Shown one piece after another: positions 62,461 through 64,000 of a stretch of DNA of 64,000 nucleotides. The position numbers were made by a program, and so were the translations under genes. Below the pieces are notes generated by a model that was not told the origin of the DNA, ran no database searches, and saw nothing but the letters and a program-made list of their open reading frames with translations. Position 1 is the stretch's first letter. Each line of letters starts with the position of its first letter. Source of the DNA: Phaffia rhodozyma (Eukaryota > Basidiomycota > Tremellomycetes > Cystofilobasidiales > Mrakiaceae); assembly GCA_014706385.1 (NCBI GenBank), contig JACGZH010000004.1, forward strand, positions 248,001-312,000, given 5' to 3'.

Positions 62461-64000
62461 CTAGTTGTTCCACCACCTGGCAAACCAGTTCGAGTTCTTG
62501 TTGGCCAGAGCCTCCAAAGCCTCGTTCTCGGCCTCGTTCTCGTCGATCTCCCGGATCCCAGACACCAGGTCGACCTCGGCCGGCGGGATGATCTTGGTCT
62601 TGTACACGAGCTTGTAGCCAAAGTAGGCGATCGCAAACACAGGCAGACCGATGTAGTTCGTCACGAACGAGATCGGCTGGAACTTGGGGAAGAACGAGTC
62701 GTAGCCCTTGAAGATGACGATGAAGCCGGTGAAGAAGAGCGCGATCCACGCGCCGTACGGTTGGAACGGTGCCTTGTACGGCAGGTCGTCCCGGGACATG
62801 CCCTGGGCGGCGAGCGCCTTCATGAACCGGATGTGCGACCACAGGATGCACATCCACGTGAGCGCACCAAACATCGAGATGAGCGACACAAAGTACTTGA
62901 ACACCGTCAGCGCAGATGTCGCCACCGAGCAGTACGACAGTCCACAGAACGCCGTGCAGAGCAGAAGCGCGTTGAACGGGATCCCCCGTCGGCTGACCTT
63001 GGCAAAGATGCTGGGCGCCTGGCCCTCGACGGCAAGCGCGAAGAGCGTCCGGGAGCCGATGTAGAGATCAGAGTTCGCAGCAGAGAACACGAAGAGCAGG
63101 ATCGCAGCGTTGATGATCGACGGAAGCGTCTTGATCCCCGAGATCGTGATCGCGACGACAAACGGCGATGCGTTCGCGTTCGCCGACGACTTGATCGCAC
63201 CCGCCAGCAGCTTGCTGTTCGACGGCACAAGCAGACCGACCACCGTGATCCCTCCGATGTAGAACACAAGGATCCGCCAGAACGTCCGCCGGATCGCCTT
63301 CGGAATCTCCCGTCGCGGGTTCTTGCTCTCTCCGACCGTCACACCGACAAGCTCGGTACCGATCAGCGCAAAGAGCGCATTCGGGAACGCATAGAAGATC
63401 CCGAGGAACACACCGGCCGGAGTGTTGTATCCGTAGTGGGAGAACGGCCCGGGTTCCTTCCAGTATCGGAAACCGATCCGGTCGTGCGACGGCCCTCCGC
63501 CGAGATCGAGGACGATACCGAGGATGATCAGGCCGGTGAGCACGGTGACCTTGATGGCACTCATCCAGAACTCGAACTCGCTGTGTGGGGTGTGAGGGGT
63601 GTGGGGTGTGAGGGGTGTGAGGGGTGAGGGGTGTGAGGTGCGTCATGCACAGGCAGAAACGAAAAGATACAGCCCGGTCAGCCAGCCAGTCGAGCGCATG
63701 CCTCCCTCCGAACAGAGTGAAAAGCAGACAGGACGAACCCAAAGACGGCAACGCCGAGCATGTTCAGCAGGAAGATCGCCGCGATCATGATCGTACACCA
63801 GATGGCAGGCGAGTACTTTTTGTGGTCCCAGTACTGGATGACGACGACTCCGGCACTGAAGGAGTGAACGCACCAAGACGACGCAAACACAGCGCACACA
63901 CACAGTGCAAACACAGCGCAAGTGAAGAAGCACAAACACAACGCAAATGAAGTACGAACACAGTACAGAACAGGACATCAGTCACGAGAGGCCGGTGGGT
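62461..64000 (-). CDS. amino-acid permease (YAT/APC family), C-terminal part, 5' end outside window
   Basis: Plasma-membrane proton-coupled amino-acid transporter. Exons on the minus strand: 63986-64000 (cut by the window edge), 63739-63855 and 62461-63580. In phase they read GLSAGVVVIQYW, then GVAVFGEFEFWMSAIKV, LFALIGTELVGVTVGESKNPR, the helix pairs through ITISGIKTLPSIINA and SRTLFALAVEGQAPSIFAKV, and DDLPYKAPFQPYGAW, all standard for fungal general or specific amino-acid permeases. The tail is acidic, ending NWFARWWNN at 62461. The last exon is 1,120 nt without interruption and its third codon positions are almost all G or C, unlike neighbouring genes. The first two membrane segments lie beyond the window. 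Substrate is not assignable. Confidence 0.92.
63581..63640 (-). repeat. tandem ggggtgt/gtgag repeat inside a permease intron
   Basis: Seven to eight degenerate copies of an 8-10 bp unit (plus strand gtgtgagggg) fill the 3' part of the intron 63581-63738, so on the coding strand the acceptor is preceded by a C/A-rich ccccacacc ladder instead of a pyrimidine tract. Confidence 0.8.

Noticed and set aside
62347..63627. 426-residue Arg/Asp-rich plus-strand frame
   Set aside because: Antisense shadow of the G+C-rich permease; composition is not protein-like and it has no family features.

Overview
This is a 64 kb stretch of an intron-dense fungal nuclear chromosome. It holds about nineteen protein genes, two of them cut by the window edges or broken. 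Genes carry up to 22 exons, introns are mostly 60-150 bp, and several exons are only 9-25 nt long. The gene set (F-BAR RhoGAP, WSC/DUF1996 secreted protein, Ssk2 and Bck1 MAPKKKs, ergosteryl-beta-glucosidase, TRAX, fungal Fpg) and the architecture point to a basidiomycete yeast of the Agaricomycotina. Intron-rich Cystofilobasidiales/Tremellomycetes relatives (Phaffia-like) are my best guess; the species is an inference. I saw no rRNA, tRNA, transposon, CRISPR array or prokaryotic operon structure.

Layout, left to right: C-terminal part of a UDP-galactose-type nucleotide-sugar transporter (+, 1-1069); C-terminal part of eIF3m whose N-terminal half I cannot find (-, 1957-~3080); BCK1-type MAPKKK (+, 3802-10502); F-BAR/RhoGAP protein (+, 11269-15775); RBM39/CC1-like splicing factor (-, 16735-19769); secreted DUF1996 plus five-WSC protein (-, 20345-25387); a gene-poor stretch with a possible tiny gene (26471-26808) and the end of an unknown two-helix membrane protein (-, 27037-27513 and upstream); a divergent microsomal P450 (-, 29030-31603); a GH5 ergosteryl-beta-glucosidase (+, 32558-35718); an unrecognised protein (+, 36510-38675); Ssk2-type MAPKKK (-, ~39260-45184); Fpg/MutM DNA glycosylase (-, 45572-47719); mitochondrial She9/Mdm33 (+, 47940-49820); Pho85-type CDK with a polyQ tail (-, 50333-52552); Ptm1/lung-7TM-type membrane protein (+, 53231-56319); Zn2Cys6 transcription factor (+, 56586-59783); TRAX (-, 59927-61803); and the C-terminal part of an amino-acid permease (-, 62461-64000).

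What connects the genes: cell-surface stress signalling is over-represented. The MAPKKK of the cell-wall-integrity cascade (BCK1), a RhoGAP of the type that acts on the Rho GTPases above that cascade, a WSC-domain surface protein, and the MAPKKK of the HOG cascade (SSK2) lie within 42 kb. The other genes are housekeeping functions in secretion, splicing, translation, sterol-glucoside breakdown, mitochondrial morphology, phosphate/cell-cycle kinase, RNA processing and DNA repair.

Exon joins were worked out by hand from splice signals, reading phase and protein family similarity. Where the complete set of exons sums to an intact frame (BCK1, RhoGAP, RBM39-like, DUF1996-WSC, GH5, She9, Pho85, Zn2Cys6) I give exact exon ends; elsewhere the structure is partial and said to be so.
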